NCBI GenBank assembly: GCA_029204225.1
Contig: CM055113.1
Span: 26,835,462 to 26,899,461 of the forward strand
From: Diphasiastrum complanatum
Taxonomy: Eukaryota; Streptophyta; Lycopodiopsida; Lycopodiales; Lycopodiaceae
DNA: 64,000 bases
Reading direction: 5' to 3'
Below, in pieces: positions 33,452 through 44,889 of the stretch. The notes under the pieces are model-generated. The model did no database searches and was not told the origin of the DNA. It saw only the letters and a list, made by a program, of their open reading frames with translations. The translations under genes were made by a program, and so were the position numbers. The stretch's first letter is position 1. Each line of letters begins with the position of its first letter.

Positions 33452-34266
33452 TGTGTCGCGAAAGCGAATCTGTTTCTTATTCGTTTTCGTTTTCGTATTC
33501 GCAAACGATTTTGTGTCTTTGAATTTTTTTTTTCGCGGAAGCTTCACAGGAACCTAGACACGTGACTGCACATCACAGAACACATTCTATTCTAGCTATC
33601 AAGACAAACGACGCAAGACAAGGAGATGCACGATAATAGAGCAATTGTATTATGAGTTTAATTTTTAGAGCGAGATCGTAAGTGTCTCGCTCATTGGCGA
33701 AATGACACTGCTTTTTTCGCTGTGTTCTGCTCGTTGGCAGACTTTCATGCACAACTTTCATTTCTAGTATTTTTCTTTTCTGCTCTATTCGCTACGTCTC
33801 TCTCTGTTGCTTACAGAAATTCTGTCTATTCTCTTATATATTTATGATCCAGAAAGGATAGTTTATATCTCCATTGTGTGGAGTTTACAAGAAAGCTAAA
33901 CGTAGGATCACAAGACTAGTTAACGCTAATCAACTAATCAGTTACTCTCCATCATTGCCACTCGTTTTAGCTGGGCATGAAGTCTACGACTCCAAGCCTG
34001 TTGAGCTACTAGCTGGCAGTGTGAAAGATTTTCCTTCGTTTGTTTCGTTTCCTTCGTTTGCTTTCGCTCATTTCATTTCTTTCGTATCTTTTCGTTTGCG
34101 TCCCTTTGCGGTTTGCGGTCCTGGAGGTATGTTTACGATTCACGAATGATTCACGAATCGTTCGTCCTTCGAGTCAAGGCACGTTGCCTTTTGTGAATTG
34201 TTCTCGTTCGACATTCGCTTCATGTTTGTGTTGCAACAAAGTTGCAGCAATTCACCATTTCTGACA
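33452..34266 (-). repeat. copia 3' LTR (minus)
   Basis: Bounded on the right by CTGACA next to a polypurine tract (reverse complement CAAAGCTGCAGGGAG) behind an RNase H gene. It is the reverse-complement homologue of the LTR at 56756-57476: both start TGTCAGAAATGGTGAA in element orientation and end with a GTTCGCAA-type segment followed by TTTTG-rich sequence. The left edge carries extra TTCGTTTTCG units. Confidence 0.8.
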
Positions 34267-34745
34267 CTCCCTGCAGCTTTGCACGTTTAATCCAATTGTC
34301 TTTCTTTGCTTGGCAAAGAGTGGCTTCTGCAATCATGTCTTCTGATTTTATATACTGGACCTGGAGCTCTACTTTTGAGATTAAATCTCGAATGTGATGG
34401 TACTTTAGAGGTATGTGTTTTGTCTTTGAATGGAAGACAGGATCCTGGGACAGATGGATGGCACTCTGAGAGTCCATCAACATCGTGCTTGGCCCTTCTT
34501 GTGGTATCCCGATTGCCTCCAGCATCATCTGCAGCCACACTACCTCATTCGCCACCTTTGAAGCTGCGACGTATTCAGCTTCGCAAGAGGATTGAGCCAC
34601 CAAGGTTTGCTTTTTGCATATCCAGCTGATTGCAGCTCCACATGCTGTGGTACATCCTCCAGTTATGGACTTGCTGTCATCTTTGCAGCTCACCCAGCTC
34701 GCATAACTGTAGTGGTGCAGCTCGAATCCTTTTTCTTTGTTTTCA
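34267..34745 (-). pseudogene. copia RNase H, C-terminal end
   Basis: On the minus strand: HHYSYASWVSCKDDSKSITG (RNase H start; the usual SDxDWAG is degraded), AAISWICKKQTLVAQSSCEAEY, VVWLQMMLEAIGIP, DSQSAIHLSQDPVFHSKTKH, ending in a TLCQAKKD segment in place of the usual TKPL. Right of 34745 the reading passes into low-complexity sequence, so the upstream polyprotein is lost. It has its own PPT and 3' LTR on the left. Confidence 0.88.
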
Positions 34746-35280
<535 letters not shown>

Positions 35281-36384
35281 AGAAAATGATAGTCACATGG
35301 ACACGAGATAGTCAAGTTTTATGTTATCATAAATTTGATTAAAATTAATATAGACTAATTCAATGTTACAATCTCTATCGGTCATATGCTAAGACATCTT
35401 CATAGTACACAAATGAACTATTGCTCATAAGAGCATAGTCATGTTGAACAATTAATTAAATCAAACCTTATCTTGTGTCTCTTGGGGTAGTTTCGAATAT
35501 ATTCTATATTTGGACAACATAAGTACACCAAAGTAATTTGACTATGACTCTAATTTTTATATTTGTGAAAATGACATGAATATTAGAGCTTTCACCTTGA
35601 AAACTAAAATCATATGTTGAGATCTCTTTCAAAATTAGAAAATAATTCACCACATACAACAACATGATTATTTATAATTGCAAGTTGTATGAGTCACTTA
35701 CGTGTAATTAGTATAATATGCTACAACACCTATTTTTTTATTTTTTCTAATGAAGACTCTATATATGAATATAAATACATTGCTTGCATGACGAAAATGT
35801 GGTTTGATTATCTAGAAAAATCAGCAAATAAGAGATATTATTATTGTAAGGTTTGTGCCATGGGTCCCTTGATATATAATATAAATTTTGCTTACATTTT
35901 TGGTAAGAGAATCTTTTGCTTTACCATTATTAGTGAGAGTTTAGACTTATTATCACACACCCTTCTTGTGAGATTTTGTCAAATTGTTACAGTATCTAAA
36001 ATGCTACTAAGATACATTGAGAAATTCAAGAATACATAGGAGGATGAGAAAGACTTTGGTTGGGGGCTTGTCCACCAAGGTTTGAGTCTGTGCATGTACA
36101 TGAGGACATATTTGGCTTCGATCAAAAAGATGGGTTTTGTGTCGAGTTGAATTGCACCTACTAGTACTTAGTAAATAAAACTTGCTTATAGTAGGCTTCG
36201 ATCAAATTTATGACATGTCGTACTATAAAATGGCCGGGCCTACATAGCTTTCCCAAAATCATGACATGGTTGGCAACAAATTGTGTATTTGTTTGTAGTC
36301 ATGTGTTATAAAGTTTTAGTTATGAATAAGTTACATTGAGAAACTTTATGTAAAGAAAGTGACAAATTTTTTTTATGAATCATA
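35281..36384. other. AT-rich, no recognised gene
   Basis: A plus frame at 35689-36039 (116 codons) contains MWFDYLEKSANK then YYYCKVC, faintly like a BED-type zinc finger start but without the required histidines, so no assignment is made. Confidence 0.3.
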
Positions 36385-36690
36385 TTTAGTACAACATTAC
36401 TACATCTGAGTTTTGAACTATAGATCCTATTTCAGCCAATTATTCAGATAGATTTTTAAAGCTGTTCAAATGATCAATCATTATTTCACTTTTTGACATT
36501 CGTAGTGAGAAGAATTTCTTTTGTAAAAATGATTTAGCAAAAACATTTCTAACATCATAGAGAGTATTTAAAATATCTCATACTTTTTTGGAAGTATGGG
36601 CTCCACTTATATAATCAAGCAACGAATCTTGAATTTTGAAAATTAGTAAAGCAAAGGCTTTTCCATTCTTTAATTTTTAGTTTAAATGCA
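36385..36690 (-). pseudogene. copia gag (UBN2 region) fragment
   Basis: On the minus strand an interrupted frame reads NGKAFALLIF, DILNTLYDVRN, KKFFSLRMSKSEIMIDHLNS and LAEIGSIVQNSDVVM, the core of UBN2-type copia gag. Stops and A/T decay show it is old. It is similar in order and wording to the plus-strand fragment at 31520-31720. Confidence 0.8.
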
Positions 36691-37302
36691 AAATCTTATG
36701 AAATGAGAAATGGCGCAAGACCCGTTTTCTTTTCAACAAACTTATGATTTTTTAAAATTCAAGTAAATTTGAATCTTAAATTTAAAAATGAATTAATTAG
36801 TTTGCAAGATGCTACATTCTGCAAATATTTAAAATTTGGACGGAGTATTGCAAAATATTTTTTAAATTTTATACTAAAATGGCTTAAAAAATAAAAACAC
36901 TATTTGTGTGCAATTTGTAATTATGAAAATACTTTCAAAATTTTGCTAATAAAATGGCTTAAAAAATAAAAACATTATTTGTGTGCAATTTATATAAAAT
37001 AAGTGATTGTTAAATTTTTAAAATTTAAAAAGAAAATCAGCAAAAAAGTATTCTAATATAAATTTGAAAACTTATTTGTGATTTGATATTTGTATTTTAA
37101 CAATCAAGTAAACTAAACAAATCTAAAATTTAAACATTTATGTTTAATTTCTAGCAAATATTATTCAACAATAAAATCATTTAACAAAAATATAATTAAA
37201 AAACATAAAAAACAAACATTTTTTACATAAATATAATAATCTTTCAAATAAAAGAGATTTTTTTAAAAATAAAATCATGTAGTCAAAATTATCATAGAGT
37301 CA
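36691..37302. other. very AT-rich spacer with 75-bp tandem repeat
   Basis: AAAATGGCTTAAAAAATAAA... at 36876-36916 recurs at 36951-36991. No coding region. Confidence 0.6.
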
Positions 37303-37539
37303 AAAATTCTCAATCAGATCATTTGGATCTAGAGAAGCAGTCCTTCCAATCCTTGTATCTATTGGAGATGTTGTCGCATCCTGAATAACAATTTTTACAA
37401 TTACATTATATCTTTGTTCAACCACCTCGGCCAGATCTCCTATGACCACCAACAATACCATTGGCAAGTGGTTGAGGCCCTTAACAAATGGAGTAATACC
37501 ATCTTCACAGGGGCCCAACTTACTCACCTCTTGAAACTC
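37303..37539 (-). pseudogene. possible C-terminal end of methyltransferase-like gene
   Basis: When the gypsy element 37540-44889 and one copy of its AACTC duplication are removed, the minus-strand frame of the methyltransferase exon runs on here: it stays open for 75 codons (VSKLGPCEDGITPF, NHLPMVLLVVIGDLAEVVEQ) to TGA at about 37303. Alternatively a good donor, CAAGAG|GTGAGTAAG (boundary 37528/37527), ends the exon only 12 bases after the insertion point and the rest is intron. Both readings fit; no domain is recognised in this tail. Confidence 0.45.
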
Positions 37540-38691
37540 TGTTGACAGATCCCCTGCTCCAGAGGACTTGTTGTCTACTTTTCTGCTTCTTGTTTACAGA
37601 ACCGTTTCTGCCTGTTATCAGGCTTCATGGCAGTCGTTAGATGGTTTCTTGATTGATTTTACGATGCCAACCCAGGTAGACGGAAACAAAGTTTCGTTGT
37701 AGTATGTTTCTTTTGTCCTGCTTGTCAGAGGACAACTCAGGGATTTCGCTCTTGAACGCACTTACATTCTACATGGATGCAAGCCAAGATTGCTCATTCA
37801 CAGATCAACATACAAACCAATGAATGTTCTACAGATTCTACAGCTACCTACACTTAGAAAGGACTGAAATCAGAGCCTACACTACATTAACACTGAGCTA
37901 CCTTGTATAACTTGACAAAAACAAGAAACAAAGCTAATCTACAACATGTTAGAAGTCCAAGAATCAAGAAACCAACCAGTCTATTGATTCTTGGACATCC
38001 CAAGAACATTGAGAACTGGATTGTACAGAGATATGCAAGAATCACACCACAGATCCAGCCTATTTAGTTTACTTGAATGTTGGCTCCTACATTAATCCAC
38101 AAGAAAACAAGAAATCTAATCCACAACTAGGAAAACAAGAAAACTAATCCACTCTAAATCCACAACCACACACAATATGAATGGAAGGGCATGATCATAG
38201 GGGCATCACTCAAGAAAACCATCATGATCAAGGAGCTTAGTGTAGTATCAAACTCATGAAAAATCTTCTTATTAAGCATGGAGTAGATACAATGCAAAAA
38301 GCTCCTCTTCACAAAGAGGGAGTCTCTTAAATAAGCAAGAGAGCTCCTTAGGTGGCATGTTAGTGGAATTTCCACATTTCACAAATTACAAGTGGAATAT
38401 TGCTCTCCACTAGAGGTCACCATCAAAAGGTGGCTCACTCTACTTTCTTTAAGAGGGGTCTACTTGCATTTATTACATTTTTCTAGAAATACTAGCTCCT
38501 ACATGGTCATTCCATCTTTCGAGATTCACCATGAGGCTTACACAGTTCTTGCATGTCTTTCCTAGCTAGTATTTCTCGGCTCTCACTCTTTATTAGTCTC
38601 GTCTTCTCAGAGACCTCCTCGGTCTAAGGTGAGAGGTGCTCTTGAGTTGCTCTGTCCAAGTATCTTGGGGATTCGTCAGAATCAGCCAACA
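37540..38691 (-). repeat. gag-only gypsy element 3' LTR
   Basis: 1152 bp, about 97 percent identical by eye to 43726-44889. Confidence 0.92.
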
Positions 38692-41202
38692 TTATCCTAC
38701 CCCTAAAGTGTTGCAGGACCCACTGCAACTCATATTGGACGATGTCGCTCTGCTTTGCAGTTTATGTCCCTTTTTTTTCCACTAGAGAGTTCTTGAACCA
38801 CTTGTGATATATTTGGGGTGTTTATAATGATAATTGTTACGTCCATGTCTTGCATGAAGGATTCGGAATAGTCCTTGACATGGATATTTGGTACTCTAGT
38901 GTACAAGATTATTAGTTACCCCACATCATTCTAGACTAGGCCAATAATGTAATTAATAAACTTGCGAGAAAAAGCGTAAATCCTAGTTCACTTACATAAA
39001 ACCAAGTGCTTATTGTCGCCAGTCTTTATCACAAAAACTGTCTTTCACGAATTGCCACGATTGGATTAGAATGTCTTATTGCTATAGGTGGTTGACATTC
39101 TCAAATTTGGAAAGCTCCTAGCAACTTCATAACTTGCATGCTCGAGTGCTTTCCTCATGTCTATTTGTTTAGTCACTTATATCTGCCATTGACGGTTTCA
39201 TATTTGGTTTCTTGGCAGATTCCATCTTTGGTTTCTTCTGGGAGGTCTGTATCCTCCATTTGCCTCTGGGTATTTCCGTGGTTCTTCTCTCAGTTGAAGT
39301 TCCAGTCTTGTCGATGCTCTTTTCTGATAGGTAGCACAAATCTTGGTTATCAGTCTCAAGGGGATGGACTCATCATAAAAAATTGGGTGGTAGAAACAGT
39401 TTTGGCTGGACGGTTTGGTAATGGTGAGGAAACATGATGAAGGCTTGGTGACAAGGTGAAGAAACTGATAGTTCTACAATTGTAGCCTTGGACCCTTGCA
39501 ATGTCGAGCTTCGACCACCACTTGCTGGGGCTTGCTTTATTTGCAGGTTCACGGATGTCTTCATCTTTCATTTTCTACAGCTCTTTCTTTTGATCCATTA
39601 CTTTTGGATCTCTTTGGACTTCATAAGAGGGGATTCAACTATCATCACTTCAGAGAGTTTTTTTTTTTATCAAGATCGATCTGACTCATCTGTTGCTTAA
39701 GTTTTGTCCTTTCCTCCTCAGCTTCCTAGATCTTTCTTTTTATTTCTTCTAGCTGCTTCGCCTGCTTTTGTAAGTCTTTTTCGGCTGAACAACCAATATA
39801 GGTGGTAGTTGGTCTCCACAAGACACTTGCAATGATATATTGGCTGCTTCGATAAGACTATCAAAAACTGGAAATTTCTAAGAAGAACAGTAAACTGATG
39901 GTAAACAAACAGATGGAAGGGAGGGTGGTGGTGACAACGGTAGATGGTGTGGACAATAGACATGAGAATGGGCGCAGAAGTATGGCAAGAGGTTGATTGA
40001 AGAAGGAGACTGATTTTCCAATGCTTGTGTTTCTCTTTCTGAAGGATCTTCATCGTGACTGGGGTACTTCTTCTGATCAAGTCGCTTTGGATTGCTCATC
40101 TGTCTTCTTAGCCTTGTCATTGTCAACTTTGGGTTTGTGACCTTGGATGTCGATCTTGCTGGTGTTGTTGCTGGCAGCGTAATTGCTCCAGTGGATCCAA
40201 GCAAATCCACTCTCTCCCCCCCCAAAAAAAAATCAATTGGTGGAAATGTTGTTGTTGGTGATTGTTCATGCTCAGGATTGGATCGGCATGTAGAACACGT
40301 AGTTGAAACTCGTTGAACATGTGGCTGGACTAAAGATTGAACAAATTTTAACTAAATTTGTTTCGATCTTGATGTAGTTGACTCAAAGAATAATATGGCA
40401 ATGAGGTGCAAGAATCAACTCTAACTTGTCATGGATTTCTCATAGTTTTCAAAAATTTGAAACTACTGTACATGGTAATCTGAAGATGGATAGATGACTG
40501 AAAATGTGTTCTGGAGATGCTCTACATAAGACTCTCGTGCAGTAGCTATTCTTCATGCAAAAATCAATCACATAAAATAGGTGAAGAGAAACAAAGAAAT
40601 AAACAAACATTACAGAGAGTGAGAACTGTATAGCACTTGTTGAACAAAACTGGCATTCATCAACATTGATAATGTACCTTGACAATTGCAATATTCCTCT
40701 TTTTTTGTCGAGTAATGTGACTTACTCTGACATGCCCTTGTCAAAACAAGGTAGGGTGGATGACACTAAATCTATCATCATGGATAACAGATGTTGTAAG
40801 ATACAACATGAGATGCAGGGATTATTGAGGTATTACGTCCTGAGGACCTCTATGAACAAGAGAATCAGAACCAAATCTCTATCTGGATTTTCGAATCCGA
40901 GAAATATTATGTATTGGCACATTGGAAATCTTATCAGCATATGGAAAGACAAATAGATTTGAGGTTGTAGAAGGGGAAAAAAATTGTCAATTCCCTATGG
41001 AGGTTGCTCTTGGTTGGACATTGTAGCAGATGACGGAATATCAGTTTAACTTTCTTTCGACAAGGACTCATTTCATATTGTCTGTTTGCATTATGGTACT
41101 GGCGTATTGGACGGTGATGTAGGAGTTTACAAGAAAATTCTCGATCAAGCAGCAGGTTTAACTGCTAGTTGCTATGGTGCTCATGTTGTTGTCGTGAAGA
41201 TC
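38692..41202 (-). other. interior of gypsy element without pol
   Basis: No protease, RT, RNase H or integrase motif was found in any frame. The sequence is T-rich on the plus strand with a short poly-C/poly-A run at 40207-40224. Unassigned open frames (for example 39138-39437 plus, 39878-40225 minus) show no family features. Confidence 0.5.
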
Positions 41203-42666
41203 CTATTGTGATTCATAACTGATGTGACGGGCAGGTAGGATCTTAGCGTGTTGCTTTGGACAGTCTTTGAAATTGTGTTTTCTTATACAATCGGGACACT
41301 TAGGATGGTACTTGGTCTTGACTGGACAATCAACCATGAAATGGCCAGTTTCACCACAGATGAAGCATCTGGTGTGCAGTGGCCCTTGCATTGCATAACC
41401 CTCTTGTATGGCTAGTGGGTCTGGACTTTCTGATGGATAGTCTAGATAAGACAAGGCATTTCTAGATTGGGATGGGTGTTCTTCATATTGTTGAACTATA
41501 TGTGCTTGGATAGGTCGATATGAAGGACAAGCATCAATAGGATGCGTAGTCCGATAGTGTGGGCACCATATTGTTTTTTGTCTATAAGGTACCTGTGTAG
41601 GGTTTGACTGACCAGGCATACTGCCTTGGATAGACTTCAGGGTATCTTGAAACTCATTGGTGAGTTTCTCCATCTGAAGTTGGTGTTTCTTATTAAGCAA
41701 CGCCAGCTGTGATTTCCAAAGCTAATCTCGGGTGTCCTCGATCGGCTTCGACTCATGGACAGGAGCATGTGGTGCTTGCCTTTCCCTAGATTCGTCAATA
41801 TCTGATCCTTCGTCTTCTTCCTTGATAGCATCAGACATAGCTAACTTTAGGCTCATATATTCATCATTGGATTTAAGCTCGCATCTAATCCATCTTGGAA
41901 GGCCGACTAAGAACCAGATGATGAGCATATGTTCAAAGGGCTGTTCTTGTACTTGACTTTTGAGACGTTTGAAACGCTCAATATAGTCTCATACTCGTTC
42001 GTCTTTTGTCATTTTGATAGTCCTTAGATTGACAAAAGGGTTTTCTATCAAGCGAAATGGCTTGAAGCATTTGATAAAGGCCTCCTTCAAGAGTGACCAG
42101 TCACATTTATCTTCACGATCAAGGTTAAAAAACCATTCTCGTGCTCAATCGATCATGGTCATCGAGAAGAGTTGAATCATGGTGTCGGGTGATGTCTCGC
42201 CATATACATCACATGCATTCTCAAAGATTTGCAAAAATCTTTGAGGGTACGCACTACCGTCAAACTTTGGTAGATCTAGCCTGGGTGTACGTCTTTCAAG
42301 ATGAGCTCCGTGGGTAGTAGAGACTCCATTAAGGTTGGTTTTGGCCTGTGAGGGGTCAGCACCATAAAAACGGGGTCGTGCACATGAAGACTCAGCTCTA
42401 TCAGGTTCTTGTCCATTGAACGGGTTTGTGGATGGCTCTTGGAGTTTGGCTCTCATTCGATAGAACCTATGACGTCTTATTTGTTCAGCTATTGATATCA
42501 TATGGATAATCTTCTGGGATTTCAGGATCTGTATGCTGGTGGTGGTCCATTGGGTACTAGGGTATGAGTTTCTAGTATCGATGGTTTTTTGGAGTTTTTG
42601 ATTTTTTAGGATTTTTTGTGTTTTTGGATATTTCTGAGTTTTTAAGGAAGTCAAGGGAAAACTCAA
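41203..42666 (-). pseudogene. Ty3/gypsy gag with three Cys/His motifs
   Basis: On the minus strand: an N-terminal Ser/Lys/Gln-rich region, then the Retrotrans_gag core (RLDLPKFDGSAYPQRFLQIF, DTMIQLFSMTM, a KEAFIKCFKPF segment, AMSDAIKEEDEGSD). The C-terminal part has a coiled segment (MEKLTNEFQDTLKS) and three Cys/His groups, CPHYRTTHPIDAC, the canonical CCHC knuckle CFICGETGHFMVDC and CPDCIRKHNFKDC. Stops near 42146, 41988 and 41722 break it. A related gag lies on the plus strand at 53270-54063 (shared AIREEDEGSD, MEKLTSEFE, CPICSQNHTANEC). Confidence 0.88.
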
Positions 42667-42809
42667 TATGAAAAGAGCTTTCTATTGGTATGGGTGTTGT
42701 GTTTTGAAAAAAATTTGGTATTCATGCCCTTTGGTTTTTTTTTTTTTTTTTTTTCTAGTCTCGAAGGTGTTGTGAAGATGGTGGTTCAGTTGAAATGGCA
42801 ACTAGAGGT

Positions 42810-43515
42810 GTTGATCAAAAGTTATGGTCCGGTCGAGATTGGGTGTTAATTACTTCGGTCGAGATTTGATCTGCTTGCTCTGGTCGAGATTTGATCTGAT
42901 TGCTTCGGTTGAGATCTGATTGAATCCCTTTGGTCGAGATTTGATCGCTGCTCCAGTGAGATTGGACCTGATAGCTTCGGTTGAGATCTGATCGAATCCC
43001 TCTGGTCGCGATTGCTCTGGTCGAGATCACTTCGGCTTCGATCGAGATCTGAACGGCCACTTTGGTCGAGATTCCAGCGAGCAGTTCGGCTCCGGTCGAG
43101 ATCTGAACGGCCACTTCGGTCAAGATTCCAGCGAGCAGTTCGGCTCCGGTCGAGATCTGAGCGGCCACTTCGGTCGAGATCTCAGCAAGCACTTCGGCTG
43201 AGATTCCAGCATGAGCTTCGGTTGAGATTTTACTGAGAGCTCCGGTTGAGATGTGAGCATGAGCTCCGGTTGAGATTTTACTGAGAGCTCCGGTTGAGAT
43301 GTGAGCATGAGCTCCGGTTGAGATTTTAATTTTTTTTTTTGTTTTTTTTTTTGATGCACCTGCGTTGCGTCGGTCAAGATGGTGAGAGAGAGGCTTGGCT
43401 GAGATGGAAGAGAAGGTGTTCGGTTGAGACGTGAGAGAAGGTGCTCGGCTGAGATGGAAGAGAAGGTGTTCGATTGAGACATGAGAGAGGGTGCTCGGTT
43501 GAGATGGTGACAGAG
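42810..43515 (-). repeat. nested tandem repeats in gypsy leader (TCGGTCGAGAT core)
   Basis: The core TTCGGTCGAGAT, with C/T variants, recurs about 25 times. Higher-order units are visible: ~54 bp at 43058-43170 (GGTCGAGATCTGAACGGCC...) and ~50 bp, three copies, at 43200-43328 (GCTCCGGTTGAGATTTTACT...). Both strands stay open over much of it. Confidence 0.9.
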
Positions 43516-43725
43516 GGAGGTGGAGACGATGGGTAAGCTATGGGTAGAGGATGATGTAGAAGGAGATGAGGATGTATGTAGGGCGTGGGGATGGTGTGTG
43601 CAGGTCGTTCTGAGCTATGAACGGATCTGGAGACATTTCAGATTGCGTGCATGGGTCCGATCAAAGATAGTCTTGCAACATATGCCATTTCAGAATGTGA
43701 GTGATGCAAGCGGCAAATGGTCAAA

Positions 43726-44889
43726 TGTTGACATATCCCCTGCTCCAGAGGACCTATTGTTTACTTTTCTACTTCTTGTTTACAGAACCGTTTCTGCCTG
43801 TTATCAGGCTTCATGGCAGTCGTTAGATGGTTTCTTGATTGATTTTATGATGCCAACCCAGGCAGAAGGAAACAAAGTTTTGTTGTAGTATGTTTCTTTT
43901 GTCCTGCCTGTCAGAGGACAACTCAGGGACGTCGTTCTTGAACGCACTTACATTCTACATGGATGCAAGCCAAGAACGCTAATTCACAGATCAACATACA
44001 AACTAATGAACGTTCTACAGATTCTACAGCTACCTACACTTAAAACGGACTGAAATCAGAGCCTACACTACATTAACACTGAGCTACCTTACATAACTTG
44101 ACAAAAACAAGAAACAAAGCTAATCTACAACATGTTAGAAGTCCAAGAATCAAGAAACCAACCAGTCTATTGATTCTTGGACATCCCAAGAACATCAAGA
44201 ACTGGATTGTACAGAGATATGCAAGAATCACACCACAGATCCAGCCTATTTAGTTTACTTGAGTGTTGGCTCCTACATTAATCCACAAGAAAACAAGAAA
44301 TCTAATCCACAACTAGGAAAACAAGAAAACTAATCCACTCTAAATCCACAACCACACACAATATGAATGGAAGGGCATGATCATAGGGGCATCACTCAAG
44401 AAAACCATCATGATCAAGGAGCTTAGTGTAGTATCAAACTCATGGAAAATCTTCTTATTAAGCATGGAGTAGATACAATGCAAAAAGCTCCTCTTCACAA
44501 AGAGGGAGTCTTTTAAATAAGCAAGAGAGCTCCTTAGGTGGCATGCTAGTGGAATTTCCACATTTCACAAATTACAAGTGGAATATTGCTCTCCACTAGA
44601 GGTCACATCAAAAGGTGGCTCACTCTACTTTCTTTAAGAGGAGTCTACTTGCATTTATTACATTTTCCTAGAAATACTAGTTCCTACATGGTCATTCCAT
44701 CTTTCGGGATTCACCATGAGGCTTACACACTTCTTGCATGTCTTTCCTAGCTAGTATTTCTCGGCTCTCATACTCGGCTCTCAGTCTTCATTAGTCTCGT
44801 CTTCTCGGAAACCTCCTCGGTCTAAGGTGAGAGGTGCTCTTGAGTTGCTCTGTCCGAGTATCTTGGGGATTCGTCAGAATCAGCCAACA
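43726..44889 (-). repeat. gag-only gypsy element 5' LTR
   Basis: 1164 bp, partner of 37540-38691; followed by AACTC at 44890-44894. Confidence 0.92.

Larger units (their letters stand above)
37540..44889 (-). mobile_element. gypsy element with gag only, perfect TSD
   Basis: LTRs at 37540-38691 (3') and 43726-44889 (5'), each TGTTGGCTGATTCTG...CA in element orientation. AACTC flanks both ends (37535-37539, 44890-44894), a perfect target duplication. The polypurine tract (reverse complement AGGGGTAGGATAA) lies next to the left LTR, and a TTTGACCATTTGCCGC sequence next to the right LTR is the primer site position, differing from the common iMet site. The interior has a repetitive leader, a gag and then 2.5 kb with no protease, RT or integrase, so it is non-autonomous. 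It interrupts the methyltransferase-like gene. Confidence 0.92.

Noticed and set aside
33010-33522. Apparent Ser/Phe-rich C-terminus (SVSYSFSFSYS) of the gypsy ORF
   Set aside because: It is read-through from gypsy integrase into a copia LTR with TTCGTTTTCG repeats, not a protein feature.
35689-36039. BED zinc-finger / hAT transposase start (MWFDYLEKSANK, YYYCKVC)
   Set aside because: The paired histidines and downstream transposase motifs are missing; similarity is too weak.
43012-43236. Arg-rich repetitive ORF on the plus strand
   Set aside because: It is the antisense reading of tandem repeats in the gypsy leader.
42810-43515. CRISPR-like array
   Set aside because: The repeats are contiguous and diverged with no unique spacers, lie in a retrotransposon leader, and the genome is eukaryotic.
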